Shown: piece after piece, positions 33,338-42,292 of the stretch | Numbering within the stretch: position 1 is the first letter of the stretch | How the letters are laid out: each line of letters begins with the position of its first letter | From: Kribbella soli | GTDB lineage: Bacteria > Actinomycetota > Actinomycetes > Propionibacteriales > Kribbellaceae | Reading direction: 5' to 3' | DNA length: 64,000 bases | Assembly (NCBI RefSeq): GCF_004331345.1 | Contig: NZ_SJJZ01000002.1 | Span: 930,001-994,000, forward strand | Made by a program: the position numbers and the translations under genes | The notes under the pieces: generated by a model | What the model was told of the DNA's origin: nothing | The model's database searches: none | The model's input: only the letters and a program-made list of their open reading frames with translations

Positions 33338-34655
33338 GCGTCCGCGCCTTCGCCTCGCTGGCGAACGCCTCGCGGGGGCTCTGGACGGAGGCCAGCGAGA
33401 CGATGTCGCGGCCGTAGAAGAGGGACACCAGCCAGATCGCCAGCACCCGCATCTTCCGGTCCCAGGTCGGAACCGCGAGCACGTGGTACCCGCGGTGCAT
33501 CAACCAGGCCGGCAGACCCTTGATGACGATCCGCTTGTACTGGAAGATGCCGTTCCCGAGGCCGAGCGTCGCGATCACACCCAGGCTGCTGTGCACGTAG
33601 TTCTTCGGCTCCCGCCCGCGCAGCGACCGCAGCAGGTTCTTCGCCAGCAACTTCCCTTGCCGTACGGCGTTCTGCGCGTTCGGCACCGTGTACGCACCCT
33701 TGGTGGGCGCCGCCAGGTCGGGCACGGCCGCGTCGTCGCCGGCCGCCCAGGCGTCCGGGATCACCTCGCTCTCGGTGCCGATCCGCAGATCCGCCCGCAC
33801 CTGGACCAGTCCGCGCTCGTTGTGCGGCAGGTCGGTGTGGTTGCGCAGCAGCCGGGTCGCGGCGTTGCCCGCGGTCCACACGATCAGTTCCGAGTCGAAC
33901 TCCGTCCCGTCCGAGAGCACCACGTGCCCGTCGTCGGCCGACTGCATCGAGGTGTTCAGGTGCACGACCGCGCCGCGCTTCTCGAGCATCTTCACCACCC
34001 ACTCGCCGGGCCGGTCGCTCACCTCCGGCAGGATCCGCCCGGTCGCCTCGACCAGGTGGAACGCGAGATCGTCCTCGGACAGCTCCGGGTACTTCTTCAG
34101 CAACGCCCGCGCCAGAGACAGCAGCTCGGCGAACCCTTCGACGCCGGAGAACCCGCCGCCCACGAACGTGACCGTCAGCAGCTTGCGCCGCTGCGGCCCC
34201 GGTTCCAGCCCGGCCGCCTCGTCGAACGCGGTGAACAACCGGTCCCGGATCGCCACGGCTTCCTCGACGTGCTTCATCCCGATCGCCCGATCGGCCACCC
34301 CCGGTACGTCGAACGTCCGCGTCACCGCACCGGCGGTCACCGCGATCACGTCGTACGTCAGCTGGTAGTCCGGGCCGTCGGCCGGGTGGATCGTCACCGT
34401 CTTGTCCGCGTGCGAGATGCCGGTGACCATGCCGGCCACGACCCGCGTGTGCCGCAGGTTCCGGCGCAGCGACACCGCCGCGTGCCGGGCCTCCACGGAA
34501 CCGGCGACCACCTCGGGCAGGAACGGCTGGTACGTCATGTACGGCCGCGGGTCGACGACGACCACCTCGGCCTCGCCGCGCCGCAGCTTCTTCTCCAGCC
34601 TCCACGCCGTGTAGAAACCGGCGTACCCGCCGCCCACCACCAAGATCCTGCGCAC
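33315..34655 (-). CDS. ndh: Type II NADH dehydrogenase
   Basis: A 446-residue flavoprotein with two Rossmann motifs: ILVVGGGYAGFYTAWRLEKKL for FAD at the N-terminus and LTVTFVGGGFSGVEGFAEL for NADH near residue 170. VIPDAWAAGDDAAVPD is the second FAD contact, and the quinone-site region LPAWLMHRGYHVL and a C-terminal membrane-associated segment VLAIWLVSLFYGRDIVSL follow. NDH-2 passes electrons from NADH to menaquinone without pumping protons. GTG start with GGAGAG six bases upstream. Confidence 0.88.
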   Translation of the reverse strand: MRRILVVGGGYAGFYTAWRLEKKLRRGEAEVVVVDPRPYMTYQPFLPEVVAGSVEARHAAVSLRRNLRHTRVVAGMVTGISHADKTVTIHPADGPDYQLTYDVIAVTAGAVTRTFDVPGVADRAIGMKHVEEAVAIRDRLFTAFDEAAGLEPGPQRRKLLTVTFVGGGFSGVEGFAELLSLARALLKKYPELSEDDLAFHLVEATGRILPEVSDRPGEWVVKMLEKRGAVVHLNTSMQSADDGHVVLSDGTEFDSELIVWTAGNAATRLLRNHTDLPHNERGLVQVRADLRIGTESEVIPDAWAAGDDAAVPDLAAPTKGAYTVPNAQNAVRQGKLLAKNLLRSLRGREPKNYVHSSLGVIATLGLGNGIFQYKRIVIKGLPAWLMHRGYHVLAVPTWDRKMRVLAIWLVSLFYGRDIVSLASVQSPREAFASEAKARTLSASRPG

Positions 34656-34718
34656 TGCACTCTCCGTCCGTCGACTTCTCGAAGGTAAGACACCCCGCCC
34701 GGGCCGGATGTGACATTG

Positions 34719-37457
34719 CTAGTGGCGGAGCTGTTTCCGGGACGTGATGCCCAGCTTGGCGAAGACTTTCCGCAGATGCCACTCGACAGTGTGCTGACTG
34801 AGGAACATCTGCGCACCGATCTCGGCGTTGGTCAGCCCGGCACCGGCCAGGTCGGCGATGTGCGCCTCCTGTGCGGTCAACGAGTCGCGGCCGGAGCTGT
34901 CTGCCGTACGACGCTCGTCGAGCACCTCGCCCGTCGCCGCGAGCTCCCGCCCGGCACGCTCCGCGAACGCGCCCGCACCGGCCGCCGAGAACAGCTTGTA
35001 CGCCATCCGCAGCTGCCCGCGCGCGTCCTGACGACGGCCTTCCCGACGCAGCCATTCGCCGTACACCAGATGCGTCCGCGCCAGATCCATCCGCATCCGC
35101 GTCCGGCTCAACCGCTCGACCGCTTCCTGGTACGCCGTCTCCGCCGCGCCACCCGTCGCACGCAAACCGGTCGCCCGCGCCAGGACCCCGAGCCCCCAGT
35201 TAGACCCACTGGCCACCGCCTGTTCCCGTAAGCGGTCGTAGGCCTCGTCTGCGGCCTCCGGACGTCCGACGCGGGCCGCCGCCTCGATCAGCTCGGGCAA
35301 CGCCCAGTTCGCCGCACCGAGCTCCGTCGGATAGGCCGTGGCCTCCAACCCCGCCTGCAACGCCACCGGGTACTGCGTGAGTCCGTTCCACAGGAGGGCG
35401 TTCGTCATGTGCGCGAAGGTGACCGCGCCGCCCTCGCCGCGGGAGGAGGAGTCCTCGAGGCTGGTGGCGATCAGCGACGCTGCGTCCGGCCGCCCACGCC
35501 AGGCCGCCAGGCAGATCTCGCCGTAGGCCGCCAGCCCGGCACCAGTCGCGTCGTGGATGGTCCGGCTCTCGGCCAGCAACGCCGAGGCGTTGGCCAACTC
35601 ACCTGCGTACAGGGCCAGCATGACGCGATGGTGGAGAACGAGCGGCAACTGGTTCAGATCGCCCAGCTCGCGGGCGATCCGCAGGTGCCGTGCCGTCAGC
35701 AGGTCCCAGCTCTCCTCGTCCCACAGGTTCACCGCCAGGACGGCCGACAGCCACATCCAAGTCAGATCCTCGGGATCCGTCGTCCCGTTCTCCGCGGAGA
35801 ACGCGCTCATCGCGGTCCGCGCGGGAGCGACCACCGCGGGGAACCCGTCGGCGAACAGGGTCGTCACGGCGTCGTAGAGCAGGTCGCGCTTGCGTGGTTG
35901 CTCCAGCCGGGGCACGGCCTTGGCGGCGCGGGCGACATACGTGATCCCTGTGTCCTGGCCGAAGCGGCCGGCGAACTGGGCGGCGGCGAGAGCATCCAGG
36001 TAGGTGTCGCGGGCGAGAGCGAGGTCGAGCGGTTCGAGTCGCCGGGCAGCGTCGAGCAGCAGCGGCGGAGCTTCCAGGCTGTGGCCGGAGGCGAACGTCA
36101 GTTGGGCGCGCATCAGGTTCACCCGGGCCTGGTGCAGGCCGTTGACCGGTCCGTGCTCGGCGGTGTTCAGGAGACGCAACGCGGTCTCGAACGCGCCTGC
36201 TGCCAGGCTCGCCTGGGCTGCGGAGAGAGCGCGGATCGCGCGCGTTGCCGGGTCCGGCGTCAGCTCGGTCGCGCGCTGGAGGAACGCCGACGACGCCGCC
36301 ATGCCGCCACGACGTTGGGCCCGGTCGGCCGAGCTCACCAGTTCGGCGGCGACGGCCTCGTCCGGACCGTCGGCAGCCTGGGCCCGATGCCAGGCGCGGC
36401 GATCGGGATCGTGCTCCGGGTCGATCGCCTCGGCGAGGGCCCGGTGGACCGCGCGCCGATCGACCGGATCCGCGGCCCGGTACGTCGCCGACCGGACCAG
36501 CGGATGCCGGAACCGGACGCGAGCTGCGATATCGATCAACCCGGCCTTTTCGGCGGGCGCCGCCGTACTCATCGGCACGTCGAGAAGCATCAGGGCGCGA
36601 ACCAGCAGCGGTACGTCACCGACGGGCTCCGCGGCCGCGGTCAGCAGCAGACGCTGGGTGTCCGGCGGCAGCGCTTGAACGCGGCGCGCGAAGTTCTGCT
36701 CGATCTGACTCGCCAACGGCCGGGCGTCCGGCCGCTCGAACCCGCCGGCCAGCTGCGCCGCGGTCAGTCCCCGCGGCAGCTCCATCAACGCGAGCGGGTT
36801 GCCCCGCGTCTCGGCCACGATCCGGTCGCGGACATGACCGTCGAGCCGTCCCGGTACGACGGAGTCCAGCAGCGAGCCCGCGTACTCGTCGGCGAGACCG
36901 CCGATCGGCAACTCCGGGAACCCGCGCCACTCCGGCCCGGTCACCGGCTCGCGCAGCGAGAACACCACGCCGATGCGGTCGGCGAACAGCCGGCGCCCGA
37001 CGAAGGTCAGCGTCTGGACCGACGCCTGGTCCAGCCACTGCGCGTCGTCGACGACACACAGCAGCGGCTCCCGATCGGAAGCCGCCGACAGCAGACTCAA
37101 CGTCGCCGCACCGATCAGGAACCGGTCCGGCGGTCCCCCGCCGCTCAACCCGAAGGCGACCTCGAGCGCCGCGCGCTGCGGACCCGGAAGCCGGTCGCTG
37201 AGATCGAGCAACGGAAGGCACAACTGGTGCAGGCCGGCGAACGGCAGCTCCATCTCCGACTCGACCCCGGACGCGCGCGCGACCCGGCAGCCCTCGGCCC
37301 GGCCGACCAGGTACTCGAGCAGCGCCGACTTCCCGATCCCGGCCTCGCCACGGACGATCAGCACCTGCCCCGTACCGGAGCGCACACCGGCCACGACGTG
37401 GTCCAGTCGTGCGGATTCCGCCCGTCGCCCACGCAGCTCCGGCGCTGTGCTGGTCAT
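34719..37457 (-). CDS. LAL-type LuxR transcriptional regulator with AAA/NTPase domain
   Basis: A 912-residue regulator. Residues about 8-300 are the NTPase domain with Walker A GEAGIGKS (37-44) and PLLCVVDDAQWLDQAS as Walker B. A long helical TPR-like middle follows, and the last about 65 residues are the LuxR HTH (LTAQEAHIADLAGAGLTNAEIGAQMFLSQHTVEWHLRKVFAKLG). LAL proteins (MalT-like) switch on catabolic or antibiotic genes after binding an inducer and ATP. ATG at 37455-37457 after GGGTGGGAG; the open frame above it overlaps the sigma-factor gene and is rejected. Target genes not evident; the ECF gene lies 76 bases upstream on the same strand. Confidence 0.88.
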   Translation of the reverse strand: MTSTAPELRGRRAESARLDHVVAGVRSGTGQVLIVRGEAGIGKSALLEYLVGRAEGCRVARASGVESEMELPFAGLHQLCLPLLDLSDRLPGPQRAALEVAFGLSGGGPPDRFLIGAATLSLLSAASDREPLLCVVDDAQWLDQASVQTLTFVGRRLFADRIGVVFSLREPVTGPEWRGFPELPIGGLADEYAGSLLDSVVPGRLDGHVRDRIVAETRGNPLALMELPRGLTAAQLAGGFERPDARPLASQIEQNFARRVQALPPDTQRLLLTAAAEPVGDVPLLVRALMLLDVPMSTAAPAEKAGLIDIAARVRFRHPLVRSATYRAADPVDRRAVHRALAEAIDPEHDPDRRAWHRAQAADGPDEAVAAELVSSADRAQRRGGMAASSAFLQRATELTPDPATRAIRALSAAQASLAAGAFETALRLLNTAEHGPVNGLHQARVNLMRAQLTFASGHSLEAPPLLLDAARRLEPLDLALARDTYLDALAAAQFAGRFGQDTGITYVARAAKAVPRLEQPRKRDLLYDAVTTLFADGFPAVVAPARTAMSAFSAENGTTDPEDLTWMWLSAVLAVNLWDEESWDLLTARHLRIARELGDLNQLPLVLHHRVMLALYAGELANASALLAESRTIHDATGAGLAAYGEICLAAWRGRPDAASLIATSLEDSSSRGEGGAVTFAHMTNALLWNGLTQYPVALQAGLEATAYPTELGAANWALPELIEAAARVGRPEAADEAYDRLREQAVASGSNWGLGVLARATGLRATGGAAETAYQEAVERLSRTRMRMDLARTHLVYGEWLRREGRRQDARGQLRMAYKLFSAAGAGAFAERAGRELAATGEVLDERRTADSSGRDSLTAQEAHIADLAGAGLTNAEIGAQMFLSQHTVEWHLRKVFAKLGITSRKQLRH

Positions 37458-37533
37458 CGCTCCCACCCCATCGTCAGAGGCTACGTGGGAACGGCGATAC
37501 GGGTACAGAACCCTCGAGTACCGGAACTCCGGA

Positions 37534-38040
37534 TCAGACCGCTTCGGGCGCCAGAACTTCTTGGGCCAGCCGATCCCGCGCACGCTTGACGAGTTGGCGC
37601 GCGTTCGGCGCCCCGATCCGGAGCGTCTCCGCGATCTCGCGGTACGGGTAGTCGAAGCCCTCCCGCAGTACGTACGTCGCCCGTTCCGCCGGCGAGAGCC
37701 GATCCTTCAACAGCTGTACGGCGACCGCGAACGCCTCCCGGTTCTCGGCGTACACCTGCGGATCAGGACCCGAGGCCACCCGCTCGTCCGGAAGCCACGG
37801 CCCGACCGCCGTCTCGTGCCGGCGCCGTGCCGACTGGACGAGGTTGATCGCGAGCCGCGACGCCACCGTCGCGAGGAAGGCCTGCGGATCCGCGACCGTG
37901 GACCGGTCCGTCCGTTGCCAGCGCACCCAGACATCCTGAACCAGCTCCTCGGCCTCGTGCGGATTACCGGTGATCCGGCACGCGATCCGGTACAACCGCG
38001 GCCGCGCCTGCAGGAACTCGTCCAATCCCGCCGTACTCAC
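37534..38040 (-). CDS. ECF-type RNA polymerase sigma factor
   Basis: A 168-residue sigma factor. Region 2 is RPRLYRIACRITGNPHEAEELVQDVWVRWQ and region 4 is LSPAERATYVLREGFDYPYREIAETLRIGAPNARQLVKRARDRL. The sequence resembles the SigJ (ECF41-like) group but lacks the NTF2-like C-terminal extension seen in the sigma factor at 62339. GTG start with AGGAGG seven bases upstream. No anti-sigma gene is adjacent. It is divergent from the flavoprotein gene (205 bases between) and precedes the LAL regulator. Confidence 0.85.
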   Translation of the reverse strand: MSTAGLDEFLQARPRLYRIACRITGNPHEAEELVQDVWVRWQRTDRSTVADPQAFLATVASRLAINLVQSARRRHETAVGPWLPDERVASGPDPQVYAENREAFAVAVQLLKDRLSPAERATYVLREGFDYPYREIAETLRIGAPNARQLVKRARDRLAQEVLAPEAV

Positions 38041-38245
38041 GATCCGGCCTCCTGACGCTGGGCAACACCTCCAGCGTCGGCCGTCGACCACGGGGTCCGC
38101 GCCCTGGAAACCCCATGGTCGAACCCGTGGTTCCGCGGGATGAGACCGGACAGACAGTCAGGTTGTGACCGAGGAGACAGTCACAGAACGCCACGCTGCG
38201 GTGTCCTGGTCAGTGAGTTCACCCAACACTCGCGAAGGAGAACAG

Positions 38246-39976
38246 ATGAGCATCGCGGAGCAGCAGATCGCCACTTCGGTCCTGGTGATCGGGACCGGTG
38301 GTGCCGGACTGCGGGCGGCGATCGAGCTGGCCGAACAGGGGGTCGAAGTCCTTGCCCTCGGCAAGCGCCCGCGCTCCGACGCGCACACCTCGCTGGCCGC
38401 CGGCGGTATCAACGCGGCGCTCGCCACCATGGACGCCCAGGACACGTGGCAGCAGCACGCGGCCGACACGCTCCAGGAGAGCTACCTGCTCGCGAACCCG
38501 GTCACCGTGCAGATCGTCGCCCAGGGCGCCGCGCGCGGGATCGAGGACCTCGAACGCTGGGGTATGCCGTTCGCGCGCGAGGCCGACGGCCGCATCTCGC
38601 AGCGGTTCTTCGGCGCGCACACCTACCGCCGGACCGCGTTCGCCGGCGACTACACCGGGCTGGAGATCCAGCGCACGCTGATCAACCGCGCGGTCCAGCT
38701 CGGCGTACCGATCCTCGACACGGTCTACGTGACCCGGATCCTGGTGAAGGACAACGCGGTCTTCGGCGCCTACGGCTTCGACCTGACGACCGGCCGGCGG
38801 TACGTGATCCATGCCGACGCGGTGATCCTGGCCGCGGGCGGTCACACCCGGATCTGGCGCCGTACGTCGTCCCGCCGCGACGAGAACACCGGTGACGCGT
38901 TCCGGCTCGCGGTCCTCGCGGGCGGGAAGCTGCGCGACCCCGAGCTCGTCCAGTTCCACCCGTCCGGCTTGATCGAGCCCGAGAACGCGGCGGGCACGCT
39001 CGTGTCCGAGGCTGCCCGCGGCGAGGGCGGCCAGCTGCGCAACGCACTCGGCGAGCGGTTCATGGCCCGGTACGACGCCGAGCGGATGGAGCTGTCCACG
39101 CGGGACCGGGTCGCGCTCGCGGAGTACACGGAGATCAAGGAAGGCCGCGGGACCCAGAACGGCGGCGTCTGGCTGGACGTGTCGCATCTGCCTCGCGAGA
39201 CGATCATGCGGCGGCTGCCGCGGGTGTACCAGACGCTGCTCGAACTGCAGATGCTCGACATCACCAAGCAGCCGATCGAGATCGCGCCGACCGCGCACTA
39301 CTCGATGGGCGGCGTGTGGGTCCGTCCCGAGGACCACAGCACCGGCGTCGACGGGCTGTGGGCGATCGGCGAGGCCGCGAGCGGACTGCACGGCGCGAAC
39401 CGGCTCGGCGGCAACTCGCTGATCGAGCTGCTGGTCTTCGGCCGGATCGTCGCCGAGGAAGCCGCGAAGTACTCGATCGGCCGGCAGGCCCAGCAGCGTT
39501 CGGCCGACGCCGTCGGCGAGGCGCGCGCGGAGATCGACCACCTGCTGACGAACGACGGGCCGGAGAACGTCCGCGCCCTGCAGCGCGCGCTGCGCGACAC
39601 GATGACGGCGCGGGCCGGCGTCGTCCGCGACGAGGACGGTCTGCGGGCCGGGATCGCAGAGCTGGTGGAGGTCGAGGAGCGGATCACGCAGGTCGGCGTA
39701 CATCCGGACATCGCCGGCTTCCAGGACCTGGCACACGCGTTCGACCTGAAGGCGTCGGCGCTCGCCGCGCGGGCGACACTCGATGCCGCCCTGGAACGGC
39801 GGGAGACGCGTGGCTGCCACAACCGCTCGGACTACCCGGAGCTCGACGAATCGTTGCAGGTCAACCTCGTCTGGTCGGGTCCGGACGCGATCGAGAAGGA
39901 GCAGATCCCGGCGATCCCGGGCGAGCTGCGGCAGCTGATGCGGCACGTCGCGACCGACGGCAAATTGGTCGAGTGA
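38246..39976 (+). CDS. Fumarate reductase / L-aspartate oxidase-like flavoprotein
   Basis: A 576-residue FAD protein: VLVIGTGGAGLRAAIELAEQGVEVLAL binds FAD, followed by SDAHTSLAAGGINAAL and the catalytic-domain block HPSGLIEPENAAGTLVSEAARGEGG, then HYSMGGVWV and GLHGANRLGGNSLIELLVFG. It belongs to the SdhA/FrdA/NadB superfamily. No iron-sulfur (SdhB) or membrane subunit is adjacent, nor are nadA or nadC, so the partner is unknown and the reaction (succinate, fumarate or aspartate) stays open. ATG 38246 is five bases after GAAGGAG; 27 upstream residues of open frame are rejected. Confidence 0.8.
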   Translation: MSIAEQQIATSVLVIGTGGAGLRAAIELAEQGVEVLALGKRPRSDAHTSLAAGGINAALATMDAQDTWQQHAADTLQESYLLANPVTVQIVAQGAARGIEDLERWGMPFAREADGRISQRFFGAHTYRRTAFAGDYTGLEIQRTLINRAVQLGVPILDTVYVTRILVKDNAVFGAYGFDLTTGRRYVIHADAVILAAGGHTRIWRRTSSRRDENTGDAFRLAVLAGGKLRDPELVQFHPSGLIEPENAAGTLVSEAARGEGGQLRNALGERFMARYDAERMELSTRDRVALAEYTEIKEGRGTQNGGVWLDVSHLPRETIMRRLPRVYQTLLELQMLDITKQPIEIAPTAHYSMGGVWVRPEDHSTGVDGLWAIGEAASGLHGANRLGGNSLIELLVFGRIVAEEAAKYSIGRQAQQRSADAVGEARAEIDHLLTNDGPENVRALQRALRDTMTARAGVVRDEDGLRAGIAELVEVEERITQVGVHPDIAGFQDLAHAFDLKASALAARATLDAALERRETRGCHNRSDYPELDESLQVNLVWSGPDAIEKEQIPAIPGELRQLMRHVATDGKLVE

Positions 39977-40043
39977 AAGACACCCCGTCACGCGGATGAG
40001 GTACTTCGGTTCGGGTCGCACGGGTGGTGGAACACCGTTGTGC

Positions 40044-40061
40044 GTCACCCCGAGAGGTGAC
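40044..40061 (+). promoter_or_regulatory. Hairpin/palindrome in the leader of the eight-gene cluster
   Basis: GTCACC (40044-40049) and GGTGAC (40056-40061) are exact complements around CCGAGA. It lies 69 bases before the first gene of the cluster in a 153-base intergenic region and has no T-run, so it is more likely an operator or an mRNA leader structure than a terminator. The nearest candidate regulator is the LuxR-type protein at the end of the cluster. Purely positional inference. Confidence 0.35.
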
Positions 40062-40129
40062 TGACCCGCCGGCTCGATCCGGGCTGCCATGGAACAGCAA
40101 GCTGTCCCGGCCGAGCGAGGAGGGCCACC

Positions 40130-41419
40130 ATGGCGCGTCGGGCCACGGATTTCGAGGACGAGGTCGAGTACGAGTCCGAGTGGGAGTCGGAGTACGAGAC
40201 CGAGGACGAAGCCGAGTGGGAAGACGAGATCGAGGGCGAGTCCGAGCTCGAGGAGGAGTACGAGGACGAGGACTTCTTCCCCGGTCTCGGCGGAGTGGTC
40301 AACGCGATCGGCGGACTGCTCGGCGAGGAGGAGTGGGAGGACGAGGGCGAAGACGAGTACGAGTACGAGGACGAGGCGTTCCTCGGTCTGCTCGGCCCGA
40401 TCGCCAAGATCGCCGGCGGACTGCTCGGCGGCGGTGGCGGGGGTGACGGAGAATACGAGGACGAGGACGAAGGTGAGGAGGAGCTCGAGGGCGAGGAAGA
40501 GGCCGAGGAGTTCTTCAAGCGGCTGAAGGGCGTCTTCAAGAAGGCCGCGCCGTTCCTCCGGACCCTCGCGAAGACCGCCGGCCCGTTGGTCGCGACCGCC
40601 ATCGGCGGCCCGGCCGCCGGGGCCGTCGCCCGGGCCGTCACCTCGCAGCTCGAAGGTGAGTACGAGGAGGAGTTCGAGGCCGAGTTCGAGGAGATGGCCT
40701 CGGCGCCGCTCGCGCCCTCGCAGGCATTCGGCGAGTACCTCGCGGCGCAGGCCGCGGCCACCGAGTCCGAAGCAGAGGCGGAGGCCCTCGGCGGCGCGGC
40801 GGCGTACGCCGGCATCAACGCGCAGGACCGTCGTGAGCTGGAGCGGCTGCTGCCGTATCTGCTGCGCGGCGCGTCCACGATCACCCGGATGCTGCACGGC
40901 AACCGGAGCACGCGGCCCGCGGTGCGGCTCGTGCCAGGGATCGCCGACGGCGCGGCCCGAACCATCGCCCGGCGGATCGCCGCCGGTGAGCCGGTCGGTC
41001 CGGTCGAGCTCGGCCAGGTGATGGGCGCCGCGACCACCCGGGCGCTGACGCCCGGTCGAGTGCGGCAGGCAGTACTGCGGAGGCACGCCCGCGGACTCAG
41101 CCGTAGCCGTCGGCGCTACCGCGGCCGTAGTGGCTCGATGCGTCGTGCCGGCGCCGGTCGTGGACGGCCAGGTCGCCGCTCCGGCAGCGGACGGGCGCTG
41201 ACCGTCCGCCGCCAGCCGCTCCGCAGCCGGACCGTCAGCACCGGACGGGTGCCGCGGCCGCGTCCGGGACTCGTGCGGATCACCACACCGGTCCGGATCC
41301 CGCCGAAGGGCGGACGCCCCGCGCGGGTCGTCCGGGTCGTCAGCGACGTACGGGTGCCGCGCGGCGCCGTACCCGCCGGACGGCCGACCAGCGCCGGCAG
41401 CCGCCGCCCGCGCCGTTGA
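40130..41419 (+). CDS. Acidic/arginine-rich bipolar protein A (unknown function)
   Basis: 429 residues. 27 of the first 50 residues are D or E, in alternating patterns such as EYESEWESEYETEDE. Glycine-rich hydrophobic islands interrupt the acid tracts (FFPGLGGVVNAIGGLLG, FLGLLGPIAKIAGGLLGGGG, KTAGPLVATAIGGPAAGAVA). A helical middle (RRELERLLPYLLRGASTITRML) follows, and the last about 110 residues are Arg/Gly/Pro-rich with one D and no E. No signal peptide or known domain. Strong GAGGAGGG ribosome site. First gene of the cluster and paralogous to the next gene. The charge split suggests self-assembly, nucleic-acid or metal binding; function unknown. Confidence 0.85.
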   Translation: MARRATDFEDEVEYESEWESEYETEDEAEWEDEIEGESELEEEYEDEDFFPGLGGVVNAIGGLLGEEEWEDEGEDEYEYEDEAFLGLLGPIAKIAGGLLGGGGGGDGEYEDEDEGEEELEGEEEAEEFFKRLKGVFKKAAPFLRTLAKTAGPLVATAIGGPAAGAVARAVTSQLEGEYEEEFEAEFEEMASAPLAPSQAFGEYLAAQAAATESEAEAEALGGAAAYAGINAQDRRELERLLPYLLRGASTITRMLHGNRSTRPAVRLVPGIADGAARTIARRIAAGEPVGPVELGQVMGAATTRALTPGRVRQAVLRRHARGLSRSRRRYRGRSGSMRRAGAGRGRPGRRSGSGRALTVRRQPLRSRTVSTGRVPRPRPGLVRITTPVRIPPKGGRPARVVRVVSDVRVPRGAVPAGRPTSAGSRRPRR

Positions 41420-41457
41420 CGTGCACCAACAGGAACCGAGTGGGAGGGACATCGACC

Positions 41458-42264
41458 ATGGCATCCGCGCTGAACCGCAGCTACCCCGACATCCAGGGCG
41501 AGTTCGAGATGGAGGACGAGTTCGAGGACGAGGCCGAGCTCGAGACCGAGTCGGAGGACGAGCTCGAATTCGAGGCCGAAGACGAGGACGAGGACTTCCT
41601 CGGCGCGATCGGCGGCATCGGCAAGGCCCTGGGCGGGCTGCTCGGCGGCGACGGTGAGTACGAAGCCGAGTTCGAGTTCGAGGCCGAGGCGGAAACCGAG
41701 GACGAGGCCGAGGAGGAGTACGAGGACGAGGCGTTCGTCAACCCGGTCCGGCGCCTCTACCCGGACGCCGAGCTGATGGCGCACCTGTCCGCGAAGGCGG
41801 CGCAGACGTCCAGCGAGGCTGAGGCCGAGGCGTTCCTCGGCGCGCTCGTCCCGCTCGCGTCCAAGCTGATCCCGCGCGCTGCAGGTGTCCTGGCCCGCAA
41901 CGCGCCGGCGCTGATCCGCGGTACGTCGGCACTCGGCCGGCGACTGCGGCGGAACCCGGCGACCCGCAAGTACCTGACAGCGATGCCGGTGATCCTGCAG
42001 CGCACCGCGCAGAGTCTCGCGGACCAGGCCTCGTCCGGTCGCCCGGTGTCTCCGGAGACGGCGATGTCGACGATGACCCGGATCGCGGGCCGGATGTTCC
42101 GCCGGGCTCCTGAACGTAACCGCGCGATGCGTGCGGTGAACACGTTCGACCGCCGGTACCGCCGTCGCGGCCGGACACCCGCCGGATCGCCCGCCGGCGC
42201 CCGCCGGGTCCGCCGGGCAGGCGGAGCAACGCAGCCTTCGCGGCGGCGCCGGTCCCGGCGCTGA
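41458..42264 (+). CDS. Acidic/arginine-rich bipolar protein B, paralogue of A
   Basis: 268 residues with the same plan as protein A. The acidic start (EFEMEDEFEDEAELETESEDE) is followed by a glycine island FLGAIGGIGKALGGLLGG, a second acidic tract, SSEAEAEAFLGALVPLA, then APALIRGTSALGRRLRRNPATRKYL and SGRPVSPETAMSTMTRIAGRMF. These parallel YLLRGASTITRMLHGNRSTRPAV and AGEPVGPVELGQVMGAATTRAL in A. The C-terminus is an Arg/Gly tail ending RRRRSRR. ATG 41458 after GGGAGGG. The two genes probably arose by duplication and act together. Function unknown. Confidence 0.85.
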   Translation: MASALNRSYPDIQGEFEMEDEFEDEAELETESEDELEFEAEDEDEDFLGAIGGIGKALGGLLGGDGEYEAEFEFEAEAETEDEAEEEYEDEAFVNPVRRLYPDAELMAHLSAKAAQTSSEAEAEAFLGALVPLASKLIPRAAGVLARNAPALIRGTSALGRRLRRNPATRKYLTAMPVILQRTAQSLADQASSGRPVSPETAMSTMTRIAGRMFRRAPERNRAMRAVNTFDRRYRRRGRTPAGSPAGARRVRRAGGATQPSRRRRSRR

Positions 42265-42292
42265 CCATCCGCGGCCTAGGTGGGGAGGGACG

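Noticed and set aside
38164..38185. TGTGAC...GTCACA as a CRP/GlxR site before the flavoprotein gene
   Set aside because: The arms are perfect but the spacing between TGTGA and TCACA is 12 bases, whereas CRP-type sites need 6. It may be chance or another regulator's site.
40045..41037. Serine-rich minus-strand frame opposite protein A
   Set aside because: The serine runs are only the complement of GAG/GAC codons; no start signal.
38219..41464. Minus-strand open frame of 1081 codons across the flavoprotein and bipolar protein A
   Set aside because: The acidic GAG/GAC tracts read backwards as Leu/Val/Phe repeats that mimic membrane helices; both plus-strand genes are well supported.
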